Origin: Thauera aromatica K172
GTDB taxonomy: Bacteria > Pseudomonadota > Gammaproteobacteria > Burkholderiales > Rhodocyclaceae
NCBI RefSeq assembly: GCF_003030465.1
Contig: NZ_CP028339.1
Span: forward strand, 3,480,041-3,544,040
Length of the DNA: 64,000 nucleotides
Direction: 5' to 3'
Both the position numbers and the translations under genes were made by a program. Position 1 is the first letter of the stretch; each line of letters opens with the position of its first letter. This document shows positions 1 to 8,932 of this stretch, in pieces. Below the pieces are notes generated by a model that was not told where the DNA came from, did not search any database, and worked only from the letters and a program-made list of their open reading frames with translations.

Positions 1-812
1 CACACCGGGCTCACCGTCGCCTTTGCGCCCCAGAAATCCCCCCAACTTGGCTACCAGGCGGATGACTTCGTTGAGCGGAGGGGGCGTCTTGGGTGGTCGG
101 CGCTTGTTGAGGATGAAGGCCGCTTCCCATTCATCGCGTTCGAAAAGCAGTTCTGCTTCCAGGTCCGGGCAGGTGCGCCCCAGCCGCATCAGCCGGCCGA
201 TGCGCCACGACACCACCATGAACAGCGTCAGTGCCCGTTCCAGCCGTTCGATAGACTGCAGCTGCAGCGCTTCGACCTTACAGCCGTTTTTAAGTACATG
301 AAAAAAAGCTCAATTTCCCAACGCGCACGGTACCAGTCAATCAGCTCCACGGCGGCTTCGAAGTCGGGCGCTTCGCGATTGGTGATCAGGCGCCATTCGA
401 GCCCTTTGACGTCTTCAGGCGGGTCGATTTCGCGCGCGATGACGCAGGTGGCGTCCATCACGTCCTTGCGGCCGATCTTGATCTGCACCCGTTCGACCCA
501 TACGTGCTGACGGAACACGCGTGCCGGCTGCCCCGGACGCGCCGGCAGGGTAAAGCGCACAGCGCCCAGCGGTGCCGTGGCCAGCATGCGTTGCTGTGTG
601 CAGGTGGCGTGCGGCGCGAGCAGATCCTCCCAACCGACATCGTCATGGGAGAACAGTCGATAAGCCCGCTGCGTCTCGGCCCAGCCGCCACAGGCCGCCG
701 GAATGCTTGCCGTGGGCTGCGCAGCCAGCCGCTCGGCGAGCAGGGCTGTGCGCCGGTTCAGGCGTTGGTCGCCCAGGTCGAGGGTGCGGAATTCTTCGGT
801 AGCCCAGCTCAT
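1..812 (-). pseudogene. Tn5/IS4-like transposase remnant
   Basis: Reading leftward, the N-terminus starting MSWATEEFRTLDLGDQRLN matches the DNA-binding domain of Tn5-type (IS4 family) transposases. After about 95 residues the protein jumps directly to the C-terminal part, so roughly the central half, with the first two acidic catalytic residues, is missing. The YREK signature of the family (YRARWEIE followed by FF and LK) is kept near 300-345. At the run of seven T (about 302-308 on the plus strand the complement is A7) the frame shifts by one base: the ORF ends at 228, but the expected tail (KNGCKVEALQLQSIERLE, later FLGRKGDGEPG) continues in another frame to base 1 and off the window. Internal deletion plus frameshift make this a dead element. 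No terminal inverted repeats were recognised. Confidence 0.85.
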
Positions 813-1126
813 CGGAGGTCGGAAGGAAGGGAAAGGGGACGGCAGGTTACGCTATGACGCGGGAGTTGTGTGTAATGGGATGGCATAAAGCATATCACTT
901 CGCCCAGATGACCGCTATCCGGATTGGGTGGTTAGCGACGGCTTGTGGTCGAAACTATGCCTGCCAGCATCGGTCCCGTAAGCGGCCGCGCGTCACGTCG
1001 CGGACTCGCAGGAAACGGCCGTGGCGTCAGACCAAGACGCCGGGGTCTTGCATACCAGCGGGCGCGATGCCATAGGACAACCCCACTCTCCTGAACCTGT
1101 GCCTTCGCATTGTCATTTTTCCAGCC
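813..1126. other. No gene seen
   Basis: This 314-base stretch between the transposase remnant and the Fic remnant has only short open frames with no recognisable protein. It is slightly less GC-rich than the surroundings and may be debris from the insertion events. Confidence 0.5.
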
Positions 1127-1774
1127 TCAATCACGCCCAGCCTCCCGCTCCAGCCACGCCGAAAACTCCAGCGGCCTGAGCCCGAAGCGGATCGCATTGC
1201 CGGGGTGAAGCGTCTTGAATTCGGCCAGCGTCAACGTCACGAAACGTCCCCGGTCCTCCTCGGCCACCTTTGCCGGCAACACGGCGCGGATCGCTGCTTC
1301 GTCGGCGGCCTGCCCGCCGCGCACGATGGCGGCAACGGCTGCGGCGAGTTCGTTGCGGTAGCGCAGGCGGAACGTGTCGGGCGGCACGAGCTGCTGCTGC
1401 ACGGCGACGTATTGCTGGCACGAACGCTCGTAGGCCCAGACGAATACATCGCGCAGCAGGGCGACGTCGTTGAGTTCATACACCCCCAGCATCGCATCGA
1501 CGTAAGCCTGTGCCGGCACGTCGATGAAGGACAGCGGGCAGAGATTGTGGCGGACCAGCGGAAAGTTGGCGGCGAGGCGCGAAACACGTTTATTCACGTC
1601 TTCGAAGGGTTGCAGGTAAGGCAGGTGCACCATCAGGAAGAAGGCCTGCTCGAAGGGGTCGTCGATCTCGCCGGCAATCTCGAGCACGATGCCGAACAGC
1701 TCTGCGAGGCGCTGCGGCAGCGCGACCGGGAGATAAACGCTGCCGCCGATGCCTTCCGGATGTCGGGCGGTCAC
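1127..1774 (-). pseudogene. Fic-domain protein, N-terminally truncated
   Basis: The product resembles the C-terminal two thirds of Fic/DOC proteins. The helix-loop motif reads YLQPFEDVNKRVSRLAAN, the variant motif of a known Fic subgroup in which the catalytic His of HPFxxGNGR is Gln and the glycines are replaced, so AMP-transfer activity is doubtful. The conserved tail (AYVDAMLGVYEL, VFVWAYERSCQQYVAV) is intact. The usual N-terminal helical part is absent. The frame opens only at a GTG (1774). An ATG at 1818-1816 on the minus strand is followed by A7 and would enter this frame only if one more A were present; farther up an in-frame TGA occurs. It is therefore either a decayed gene or one depending on slippage at the A7 tract. 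Its neighbour is a dead transposase. Confidence 0.6.
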
Positions 1775-1820
1775 GTCGACGATGGGCTGAAATGCCTCGG
1801 TGCGGATTTTTTTGGCATGA

Positions 1821-1863
1821 ATCAGCTTTATTTGGCGCGCAAATCAGTTTATCTGGCGCGCAA
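1821..1863. repeat. Tandem 22/21-bp direct repeat upstream of fic
   Basis: Two adjacent copies of a unit beginning ATCAG and ending TGGCGCGCAA occupy 1821-1842 and 1843-1863, differing by one base and one indel. The core TTGCGCGCCA is partly palindromic. The position just upstream of the Fic remnant suggests an operator pair for a lost or unlinked regulator; that role is inferred. Confidence 0.55.
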
Positions 1864-2070
1864 CATCGAATCGCGCCACAAAAATGCGCTGCAATGAGAG
1901 CGGCCATGCCGGAAACCGGTAACGCGCAGAAAGCGCCGTCCCCGGAGTGATTTTGCAGATCGAACGTTTTATCTAAGATCCGCACCACAGACACCGATCG
2001 AGCGGCACGCACCATCAGCACCACGAACCATCAACCCACCCCAGGCCTCACCCCCCACCCGCCGAAGCCC

Positions 2071-2622
2071 ATGGAACTCCACCTGATCCGCCACCCGCGT
2101 CCCGCGGTCGAGCCCGGCATCTGCTACGGCCAGCACGATGTCGGCCTCGCCGAATCCGCCGCCGCGGTCGCCGCCCGCCTGCGGCCGCTGCTGCCGCCGG
2201 ATTACGCGCTGTACGCCAGCCCGCTCGCCCGCGCCCGCCTGCTCGCCGAGGAACTCGGCACCCCGCTGCTCGACGCCCGCCTGAAGGAGATGCATTTCGG
2301 CGACTGGGAAGGGCGCAGCTTCGCTGCCATCGGCCCCGCGATCGACGCCTGGGCGGCCGACCCGCTCGGCTTTCGCGCCCCGGGCGGCGAGTCGGCGCGC
2401 GAGATGGCGGCGCGCGTGCTGGACTGGCTCGCGGCGCTGCAGCAGGCCGCGCCGGCGCAGCCGGTCGTCGTCGTCGCCCACGGCGGCCCGCTGCGCGTGC
2501 TCGCCGGCCATCTCCTCGGCCTGCCCGCCGAGCGCTGGCTGGGGCTGGACTTCCAGTGCGGCCAGGCCACCCGGCTCGACCTCGAAAGCTGGGGCACGAC
2601 CCTGCGCTGGTTCAATCGCTGA
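2071..2622 (+). CDS. cobC: Histidine phosphatase, probable alpha-ribazole phosphatase
   Basis: This 183-residue protein belongs to the histidine phosphatase superfamily. The phospho-acceptor motif is LIRHPRP (RHP in place of RHG) at residues 5-11, followed by PGICYGQHDVGL, a string typical of CobC, which removes phosphate from alpha-ribazole-5'-phosphate (or adenosylcobalamin-5'-phosphate) late in cobalamin assembly. SPLARAR and a C-terminal VVVVAHGG supply the remaining active-site residues. No other cobalamin synthesis gene is adjacent; the gene stands alone just ahead of the heptose locus. A general sugar-phosphate phosphatase is an alternative. The start is the ATG directly before the conserved N-terminus. 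Confidence 0.7.
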   Translation: MELHLIRHPRPAVEPGICYGQHDVGLAESAAAVAARLRPLLPPDYALYASPLARARLLAEELGTPLLDARLKEMHFGDWEGRSFAAIGPAIDAWAADPLGFRAPGGESAREMAARVLDWLAALQQAAPAQPVVVVAHGGPLRVLAGHLLGLPAERWLGLDFQCGQATRLDLESWGTTLRWFNR

Positions 2623-2776
2623 ACGTCTGGCGCCACCCGATGAGCCAATACAGGATCTGCCCCCGCCTGCGCCCCTCCGACGCTCCACGACGATAGGCAA
2701 ACGCAAGACTCGACCCCGCCGGCGCGCACGGCTTCATGGGATAATCCGCGGCTGAACGTCCGTCCCCACCCACACC

Positions 2777-3736
2777 ATGTCGCTTCCCCTGCCCGAATTC
2801 TCCCGCGGCCGCCTCGTCATCGTCGGCGACGTGATGCTCGACCGCTACTGGCACGGCTCGACCACCCGCATCTCGCCCGAGGCGCCGGTGCCGGTGGTGA
2901 AGGTGGAGGCCGACGAGGTCCGCGCCGGCGGCGCCGGCAACGTCGCCCTCAATGCCGCCGGACTGGGCGCGCGCACCGAGCTGGTGGCACTGGTCGGCCG
3001 CGACGAGGCCGCCGTGCGCCTGCGTCAGCGCCTCGAAGAGGGGCGGGTGGTGTGCCGCCTGCTCGAAGCGCCGCAGCACCCGACGATCACCAAGCTGCGC
3101 ATCATCAGCCGCCACCAGCAGCTGATCCGGCTCGACTTCGAGGACAACTTCGCCGTGCTCGAATCGGCCGGCATCGAACGCGCCTTCGAAGAGGCCCTCC
3201 CCGGTGCCGGCGCGGCCGTGCTGTCCGACTACGGCAAAGGCACCCTGGCCCAGGTCGGCAGCATGATCCGCGTCGCCCGCGAGGCCGGCGTCCCGGTGGT
3301 GGTCGACCCCAAGGGCACGGACTTCGGCCGCTACTGCGGCGCCACCGTGATCACCCCCAACCAGAGCGAGTTCGAGGCCGTGGTCGGCCACTGCGCAGAC
3401 GAGCCGACCCTGCGCAGCCGCGGCGAGGCCCTGCGCGAGGCGCTCGAACTCGAGGCGGTGCTGATCACCCGCTCCGAACGCGGCATGACCCTGCTGCAAA
3501 AGGGCCGGGCGCCGCTCGACCTGCCCACCCGCGCGCGCGACGTGTTCGACGTCACCGGCGCGGGCGACACCGTGGTCGCCGTACTCGGCGCCGGGCTGGC
3601 CTGCGGCCTGACCCTGGCCGAGGCCACCGCGGTGGCCAACGTCGCCGCCGGCATCGTCGTCGGCAAGCTCGGCACCGCCACCGTCGCCCCCGCCGAACTC
3701 GCCGCCGCGCTGAACGCGGCCGGCCCCGCGGCCTGA
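2777..3736 (+). CDS. hldE1/rfaE1: D-glycero-beta-D-manno-heptose-7-phosphate kinase
   Basis: A PfkB/ribokinase-family enzyme of 319 residues that phosphorylates D-glycero-D-manno-heptose 7-phosphate at C1 in the ADP-heptose pathway. The N-terminus has [11 protein letters not shown] (about residues 15-25) and [11 protein letters not shown], both characteristic of HldE domain I; the PfkB signature DVTGAGDTV lies at residues 258-266 with the catalytic base D264. The C-terminal nucleotidyltransferase domain found in bifunctional HldE is absent; that activity is encoded in the fusion gene at 34475-35527. It is the first gene of a tight LPS core run, 26 bp before hldD. Confidence 0.93.
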   Translation: MSLPLPEFSRGRLVIVGDVMLDRYWHGSTTRISPEAPVPVVKVEADEVRAGGAGNVALNAAGLGARTELVALVGRDEAAVRLRQRLEEGRVVCRLLEAPQHPTITKLRIISRHQQLIRLDFEDNFAVLESAGIERAFEEALPGAGAAVLSDYGKGTLAQVGSMIRVAREAGVPVVVDPKGTDFGRYCGATVITPNQSEFEAVVGHCADEPTLRSRGEALREALELEAVLITRSERGMTLLQKGRAPLDLPTRARDVFDVTGAGDTVVAVLGAGLACGLTLAEATAVANVAAGIVVGKLGTATVAPAELAAALNAAGPAA

Positions 3737-3762
3737 CACCGACCACCCACGAGGACCACAAC

Positions 3763-4725
3763 ATGATCATCGTCACCGGCGGCGCCGGCTTCATCGGCAG
3801 CAACATCGTCCACGGCCTCAACGCCCGCGGCATCCGCGACATCCTCGTCGTCGACGATCTCAGCGACGGGCGCAAGTGCCTGAACCTGGCCGACGCCGAT
3901 ATCCTCGACTATGTGGACAAGGATGACTTCCTCGCCCGCATCCAGGCCGGCGAGCGCTTCGGCCAGGTGGACGCGGTGTTCCACGAAGGCGCCTGCTCAT
4001 CGACCACCGAGTGGGACGGCCGCTTCGTCATGAAGGTGAACTACGAGTACACCAAGGCCCTGCTCGCCTGGTGCGTGGCGGACAAGGTGCCGCTGATCTA
4101 CGCCTCGTCGGCCTCGGTGTACGGCATGGGGCCGGTGTTCCGCGAGGGGCGCGAGTTCGAGCAGCCGCTGAACATGTACGCCTACTCCAAGTTCCTGTTC
4201 GACTGCCACCTGCGCCCGCAGCTCGCCGGCCTCGGCAGCCAGGTCGTGGGCCTGCGCTACTTCAACGTCTACGGCCCGCGCGAGCAGCACAAGGGCGGGA
4301 TGGCGAGCGTCGCCTTCCATTTCCACAACCAGCTCCGGGAATCCGGCCGGGTGCGCCTGTTCGAGGGCTCGGACGGCTACGGCCCGGGCGAGCAGCGGCG
4401 CGACTTCATCCATGTCGACGACATCGTCGCGGTGAACCTGTGGCTGCTCGACAACCCCCAGGTGTCGGGCATCTTCAACCTCGGCACCGGGCGCGCGCAG
4501 AGCTTCAACGACGTCGCCCACGCCGCGCTGCGCTGGATGCGCGCCCGCGGCCAGGAAGGCGGCGGCATCGACTACATCCCCTTCCCCGAGCACCTGAAGG
4601 GGCGCTACCAGAGCTTCACCGAGGCCGACATCGGCGCCCTGCGCGCCGCCGGCTACGCGCGCCCGTTCATGGACGTGGAAAGCGGCGTGCCCGCCTACCT
4701 CGACTGGCTCGCCACTCGTGGCTGA
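3763..4725 (+). CDS. hldD: ADP-L-glycero-D-manno-heptose 6-epimerase
   Basis: This 320-residue short-chain dehydrogenase-type epimerase converts ADP-D-glycero- to ADP-L-glycero-D-manno-heptose, the donor for the LPS inner core. The NADP-binding GGAGFIGSN is at residues 6-14, the family-specific [12 protein letters not shown] is present, and the catalytic Tyr-Lys pair is Y139/K143 in YAYSK. Also typical are [13 protein letters not shown] and the [16 protein letters not shown] block. The ATG at 3763 places the Rossmann motif at the very N-terminus, as in the family; longer open frame upstream overlaps hldE1 and is not used. Confidence 0.96.
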   Translation: MIIVTGGAGFIGSNIVHGLNARGIRDILVVDDLSDGRKCLNLADADILDYVDKDDFLARIQAGERFGQVDAVFHEGACSSTTEWDGRFVMKVNYEYTKALLAWCVADKVPLIYASSASVYGMGPVFREGREFEQPLNMYAYSKFLFDCHLRPQLAGLGSQVVGLRYFNVYGPREQHKGGMASVAFHFHNQLRESGRVRLFEGSDGYGPGEQRRDFIHVDDIVAVNLWLLDNPQVSGIFNLGTGRAQSFNDVAHAALRWMRARGQEGGGIDYIPFPEHLKGRYQSFTEADIGALRAAGYARPFMDVESGVPAYLDWLATRG

Positions 4726-4757
4726 GCGCCCCGCCGGTAGCCGATGAGCCGGACGCG

Positions 4758-5858
4758 ATGAACACCCCCGCCGTACCGCCCGCAGCCGGCGCCCGCCGCA
4801 TCCTCGTCGTCGGCCCGTCCTGGGTCGGCGACATGGTGATGGCGCAGAGCCTGTTCAAGGTCCTCAAGCAGCGCGGCGAATGCGCCATCGACGTACTCGC
4901 GCCGGGCTGGTCGCTCCCCATCCTCGAGCGCATGCCCGAAGTGCGCCGCGGCGTCGCGATGCCGCTCGGCCACGGCGAATTCGGCCTCGGCACGCGCCGT
5001 GCGCTGGGCCGCTCGCTCGCCGGCGAAGGCTACGACCAGGCGATCGTGCTCCCCGGCTCGCTGAAGTCCGCGCTCGTGCCCTTCTTCGCCGGCATCCGCC
5101 AGCGCACCGGCTTTCGCGGCGAGATGCGTTACCTGCTGCTCAACGACCTGCGCCGTCTCGACCAGGCCGCGCTACCGATGACCGTGCAGCGCTTCGTCGC
5201 CCTCGCCGCCCCCGCCGGCGCGCCGCTGCCCGAGCCGCTGCCGCTGCCGCGCCTGGTCGCCCAGGCGGCCAACCAGCAGATCCTGCGCACCCAGTACGCG
5301 CTGCCCGCCGCGCGCCCTGCGGTGGCCTTCATGCCCGGCGCCGAATACGGCCCCGCCAAGCAGTGGCCGATCCCGCACTTCGCCGCCCTGGCGCGCGCAC
5401 TGGGCGAGCGCGGCTACCAGGTCTGGGTGCTGGGCTCGAACAAGGATCGCGCCGCCGGCGAAGCGATCGCCGACGGCAACCCGGCGGTGACCAACCTCGC
5501 CGGCCTCACCGCCCTGGGCGACGCCGTCGACCTGCTGGCGATGTGCGCCGCCGCAGTGAGCAACGACTCCGGCCTGATGCACGTCGCCGCCGCGCTCGAC
5601 GTGCCGCTGGTGGCGATCTACGGCTCGTCCAGCCCGGAACACACGCCACCGCTGGCGGAGCGCGTCGCCGTCCAGACCCTGCGCTTGGAGTGCTCGCCCT
5701 GCTTCCAGCGCACCTGCCCGCTCGGCCACACCCGCTGCCTCACCGACATCGCCCCCGAGCGCATCCTCGCCGCGCTCGGCGGCCTCGGCCTCACCGGGCT
5801 CGAGCACGCCGGCGGCCGGAGCGCGGCGGAAACCGTCCATTTCACCGGGCGGGCCTGA
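4758..5858 (+). CDS. waaF: Lipopolysaccharide heptosyltransferase II
   Basis: A 366-residue GT9 family enzyme that adds the second heptose to the LPS inner core on the cytoplasmic face of the inner membrane. The N-terminus ILVVGPSWVGDMVMAQSLF, the middle block PGAEYGPAKQWP (donor binding) and the C-terminal NDSGLMHVAAALDVP and YGSSSPEHTPP are WaaF hallmarks, as is the Cys cluster CSPCFQRTCPLGHTRCL. It starts 32 bp after hldD and ends 7 bp before waaC, consistent with one transcript. Confidence 0.95.
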   Translation: MNTPAVPPAAGARRILVVGPSWVGDMVMAQSLFKVLKQRGECAIDVLAPGWSLPILERMPEVRRGVAMPLGHGEFGLGTRRALGRSLAGEGYDQAIVLPGSLKSALVPFFAGIRQRTGFRGEMRYLLLNDLRRLDQAALPMTVQRFVALAAPAGAPLPEPLPLPRLVAQAANQQILRTQYALPAARPAVAFMPGAEYGPAKQWPIPHFAALARALGERGYQVWVLGSNKDRAAGEAIADGNPAVTNLAGLTALGDAVDLLAMCAAAVSNDSGLMHVAAALDVPLVAIYGSSSPEHTPPLAERVAVQTLRLECSPCFQRTCPLGHTRCLTDIAPERILAALGGLGLTGLEHAGGRSAAETVHFTGRA

Positions 5859-5865
5859 CGCGGCG

Positions 5866-6954
5866 ATGCATGTGCTGATCGTCAAGACGTCCTCGCTCGG
5901 CGACGTCATCCACACCCTGCCGGCGCTCACCGACGCCGCGCGCGCGCTGCCCGGAATCCGCTTCGACTGGGTGGTGGAGGAAGCCTTCGCCGAGATCCCG
6001 CGCTGGCACCCGGCGGTCGACCGGGTCATCCCGGTGGCAGTGCGGCGCTGGCGCAAGCATCCGCTGCGGGCCTGGCGCAGCGGCGAGTGGCGCGCGTTCA
6101 CCGCGGCGATCGGCGCCCGGCGCTACGACGCCGTGATCGACGCCCAGGGTCTGCTTAAGAGCGCCTGGCTCGCCCGCCATGCGCGCGGCCCGGTGCACGG
6201 CCTCGACCGCCACTCGGCGCGCGAGCCGCTCGCCAGCCTGTTCTACCGCCACCGCCACGCCGTCGCCTGGGGCCGGCACGCGGTGCTGCGCGTGCGCGAG
6301 CTGCTCGCCGCCGCGCTCGGCTATGCGCTCGCCGACCGGCCCGACACTGCGGCCGACCCGTACGGCCTCGACCGCGCCCGTGTGCTCGCCGGCGCCGCGC
6401 AGGCAGCCGGCCCCGGCACGCCCTATCTCGTCTTCCTCCACGGCACCACCTGGCCGACCAAGCACTGGCCCGAGCTGTACTGGCGCCGCCTGGCCGAGCG
6501 CGCCTGCGCCGCGGGCTGGCAGGTGCGCCTGCCCTGGGGCAACGACACCGAGCACGCCCGCGCCGAGCGTCTGGCCGAAGGGCTTGCCGGCGCCCGCGTG
6601 CTGCCGCGGCTGACGCTCGCCGGTGTCGCCGCCGAGATCGCCGGCGCCCACGCCTGCATCGCCGTGGACACCGGCCTCGGCCACCTCGCCGCCGCCCTGG
6701 CAGTGCCCACGGTGTCGGTCTACGGCCCGACCAACCCCGGTTTCACCGGCGCCTGGGGCGCCGGCCAGCGCCACCTCGCCTCCGATTTCGCCTGCGCGCC
6801 CTGCCTGCACAAGCGCTGCCGCTACACGCCGAGCGCGGCCGAGCGCGCCCGCCCCGACTTCGCCCGCGAGCAGCCGCTGTGCTTCACCCGCCTCGCCCCC
6901 GAGCGGGTGTGGGCCGAACTGACCGCCGTGCTCGAGCGCAACGAGGCCGCCTGA
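5866..6954 (+). CDS. waaC: Lipopolysaccharide heptosyltransferase I
   Basis: GT9 family, 362 residues; it attaches the first L,D-heptose to Kdo. The N-terminus MHVLIVKTSSLGDVIHTLPA is nearly invariant in WaaC. FLHGTTWPTKHWP is the donor-binding block and VDTGLGHLAAALAVP the conserved C-terminal segment. The stop shares its last base with the start of waaG (TGATG), indicating translational coupling. Confidence 0.95.
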   Translation: MHVLIVKTSSLGDVIHTLPALTDAARALPGIRFDWVVEEAFAEIPRWHPAVDRVIPVAVRRWRKHPLRAWRSGEWRAFTAAIGARRYDAVIDAQGLLKSAWLARHARGPVHGLDRHSAREPLASLFYRHRHAVAWGRHAVLRVRELLAAALGYALADRPDTAADPYGLDRARVLAGAAQAAGPGTPYLVFLHGTTWPTKHWPELYWRRLAERACAAGWQVRLPWGNDTEHARAERLAEGLAGARVLPRLTLAGVAAEIAGAHACIAVDTGLGHLAAALAVPTVSVYGPTNPGFTGAWGAGQRHLASDFACAPCLHKRCRYTPSAAERARPDFAREQPLCFTRLAPERVWAELTAVLERNEAA

Positions 6955-8093
6955 TGCAGCTCGCCTTCTGCCTGTACAAGTACTTCCCCTTCGGCGGCAT
7001 GCAGCGCGACTTCCTGCGCATCGCCCAGGCCTGCCAGGCGCGCGGCCACGCGATCCGGGTCTATGTGCTCGAATGGCAGGGCGAAGTGCCACCCGCCTTC
7101 GAGGTGGTGCACGTGCCGGTGCGCGCGCTCTTCAACCACCGCCGCTACCGCAAATACACCGAGTGGGTGCAGGCCGACCTCGCCCGCTGCCCCGCCGGGC
7201 GCGTGATCGGCTTCAACAAGATGCCGGGGCTGGACGTCTATTACGCCGCCGACCCCTGCTTCGAGGACAAGGCGCGCACGCTGCGCAACCCGCTCTACCG
7301 CCTCGGCGGGCGCTACCGCCACTTCGCCGCCTACGAGCGCGCGGTGTTCGGCTCCGATAGCCGAACGGAGATCCTGCTGATCACGAAAGCGCAGCTGCCG
7401 GTGTTTTCCCGCCACTACGGGACGCCGCCGGAGCGCTTCCACGTCCTGCCGCCGGGCATCGCCGCCGATCGGCGCCGCCCCGCCGACGCGGACGAGGTGC
7501 GCGCCGGGCTGCGGGCGGAGTTCGGCGTCACCGGCAATGCCTTCCTGCTGGTCCAGATCGGCTCCGGCTTCAAGACCAAGGGCGTGGACCGCAGCCTGAA
7601 GGCGCTTGCCGCGCTGCCCGACACCTTGCGCCAGCGCACCCGGCTGCTGGTGATCGGCCAGGACGACCCCAAGCCGTTCAAACTGCAGGCCGCCACCCTG
7701 GGCGTGAGCGAGCGCGTGCAGTTCCTGAAGGGGCGCGGCGACGTGCCGCGCTTCCTCCTCGGCGCCGACCTGATGATCCACCCCGCCTATCACGAAGCGG
7801 GCGGCATCGTCCTCCTCGAAGCAATGGTGGCGGGCCTGCCGGTGATCGCCACCAAGACCTGCGGCTTCTCCCATTTCATCGCCGAAGCCGAGGCCGGCGC
7901 GATCCTGCCCGAGCCCTTCGACCAGGCGCGTTTCAACGCAGAAGTCGCATCCACGCTGAACGATGCCGGGCAGCGCCGCCGCTGGCAGGCCAACGGCCTC
8001 GCCTTCGCCGCCCGCGCCGATCTCTACAGCCTGGCCGAGCGCGCCGCCGACGTGATCCTGCAACGGCCCGCGCGCGAACCCGGCAGCCGATGA
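6954..8093 (+). CDS. waaG: LPS core glucosyltransferase WaaG-like (GT4)
   Basis: A 379-residue GT4 (GT-B fold) glycosyltransferase. The N-terminus LAFCLYKYFPFGGMQRDFLR and the blocks FNKMPGLDVYYAADPCF and LLITKAQLPVF are typical of WaaG, which adds the first hexose to heptose II. The nucleotide-sugar site carries the EX7E-type segment HEAGGIVLLEAMVAGLPV. It overlaps waaC by one base and waaP by four (ATGA). The exact sugar donor (UDP-glucose in enterics) is inferred from the family. Confidence 0.9.
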   Translation: MQLAFCLYKYFPFGGMQRDFLRIAQACQARGHAIRVYVLEWQGEVPPAFEVVHVPVRALFNHRRYRKYTEWVQADLARCPAGRVIGFNKMPGLDVYYAADPCFEDKARTLRNPLYRLGGRYRHFAAYERAVFGSDSRTEILLITKAQLPVFSRHYGTPPERFHVLPPGIAADRRRPADADEVRAGLRAEFGVTGNAFLLVQIGSGFKTKGVDRSLKALAALPDTLRQRTRLLVIGQDDPKPFKLQAATLGVSERVQFLKGRGDVPRFLLGADLMIHPAYHEAGGIVLLEAMVAGLPVIATKTCGFSHFIAEAEAGAILPEPFDQARFNAEVASTLNDAGQRRRWQANGLAFAARADLYSLAERAADVILQRPAREPGSR

Positions 8094-8932
8094 GCACCCC
8101 GATGGAACGGTCAGACCGCAGCGTCTTCCTCGACGAGCCCTTCCGCAGCCTGTGGCAGGGGCGCGACCCGTTCGCCGCGGTGGAAGCGCTGCAGGGCGAA
8201 GTGTTCCGCGAACTCGAAGGCCGGCGCACGCTGCGCACCGAAGTCGGCGGCCGCGCCTACTTCGTCAAGATCCACCGCGGCGTGGGCTGGGGCGAGATCT
8301 TCAAGAACCTGTTCTCGCTGCGCCTGCCGGTGCTCGGCGCGCGCAACGAATGGCGTGCGATCGCCCGCCTGGGCGACGTCGGCGTCGCCACGATGCGCGC
8401 CGTGGCCTTCGGCGAGCGCGGCCGCAACCCCGCCCGCCAGCATTCGTTCATCATCACCGAGGCGCTCGCGCCGACGGTGAGCCTGGAAGACTACTGCCGC
8501 GACTGGCCCGCCCATCCACCGCCGCCCGCGCTCAAGCGCGCCCTGATCGAGCGCATCGCCGAGATGGCCCGGCGCATGCACGAAGGCGGCATGAACCACC
8601 GCGACTTCTACCTCTGCCATTTCCTCCTCCACACCGCGCCGCCGCCCGCTCCCGGCGCCTTGCGCCTGTCGCTGATCGACCTCCACCGCAGCCAGGTGCG
8701 CCGCCGCACGCCGCGGCGCTGGCGCGACAAGGATCTGGCCGGGCTGTACTTCTCCGCGCTCGAAATCGGCCTCACCCGGCGCGACCTGCTGCGCTTTCTG
8801 CGCGCCTACTTCCCGGGGCCGCTGCGCGCCACCCTGCGCCGCGAGGCGGCGCTGCTGCGCAGCCTGGCACGGCGCGCGGACAAGCTGCACGCACGCTACC
8901 TGCGCAAGTACGCCCCGGAGGCACGCGAATGA
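8090..8932 (+). CDS. waaP: LPS core heptose(I) kinase
   Basis: A 280-residue kinase-fold protein that phosphorylates heptose I of the inner core. The catalytic loop reads MNHRDFYLCHFLL with the base D172, and the metal-binding aspartate is D197 in SLIDLHRSQ. The N-terminus (FLDEPFRSLW, YFVKIHRGVGWGEIFKNL) matches WaaP/RfaP; K in YFVKIH is the ATP lysine. The start ATG overlaps the waaG stop (ATGA). Confidence 0.93.
   Translation: MSTPMERSDRSVFLDEPFRSLWQGRDPFAAVEALQGEVFRELEGRRTLRTEVGGRAYFVKIHRGVGWGEIFKNLFSLRLPVLGARNEWRAIARLGDVGVATMRAVAFGERGRNPARQHSFIITEALAPTVSLEDYCRDWPAHPPPPALKRALIERIAEMARRMHEGGMNHRDFYLCHFLLHTAPPPAPGALRLSLIDLHRSQVRRRTPRRWRDKDLAGLYFSALEIGLTRRDLLRFLRAYFPGPLRATLRREAALLRSLARRADKLHARYLRKYAPEARE

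Noticed and set aside
23-857. Plus-strand small frames over the transposase remnant
   Set aside because: They are antisense to recognisable transposase sequence and resemble nothing.
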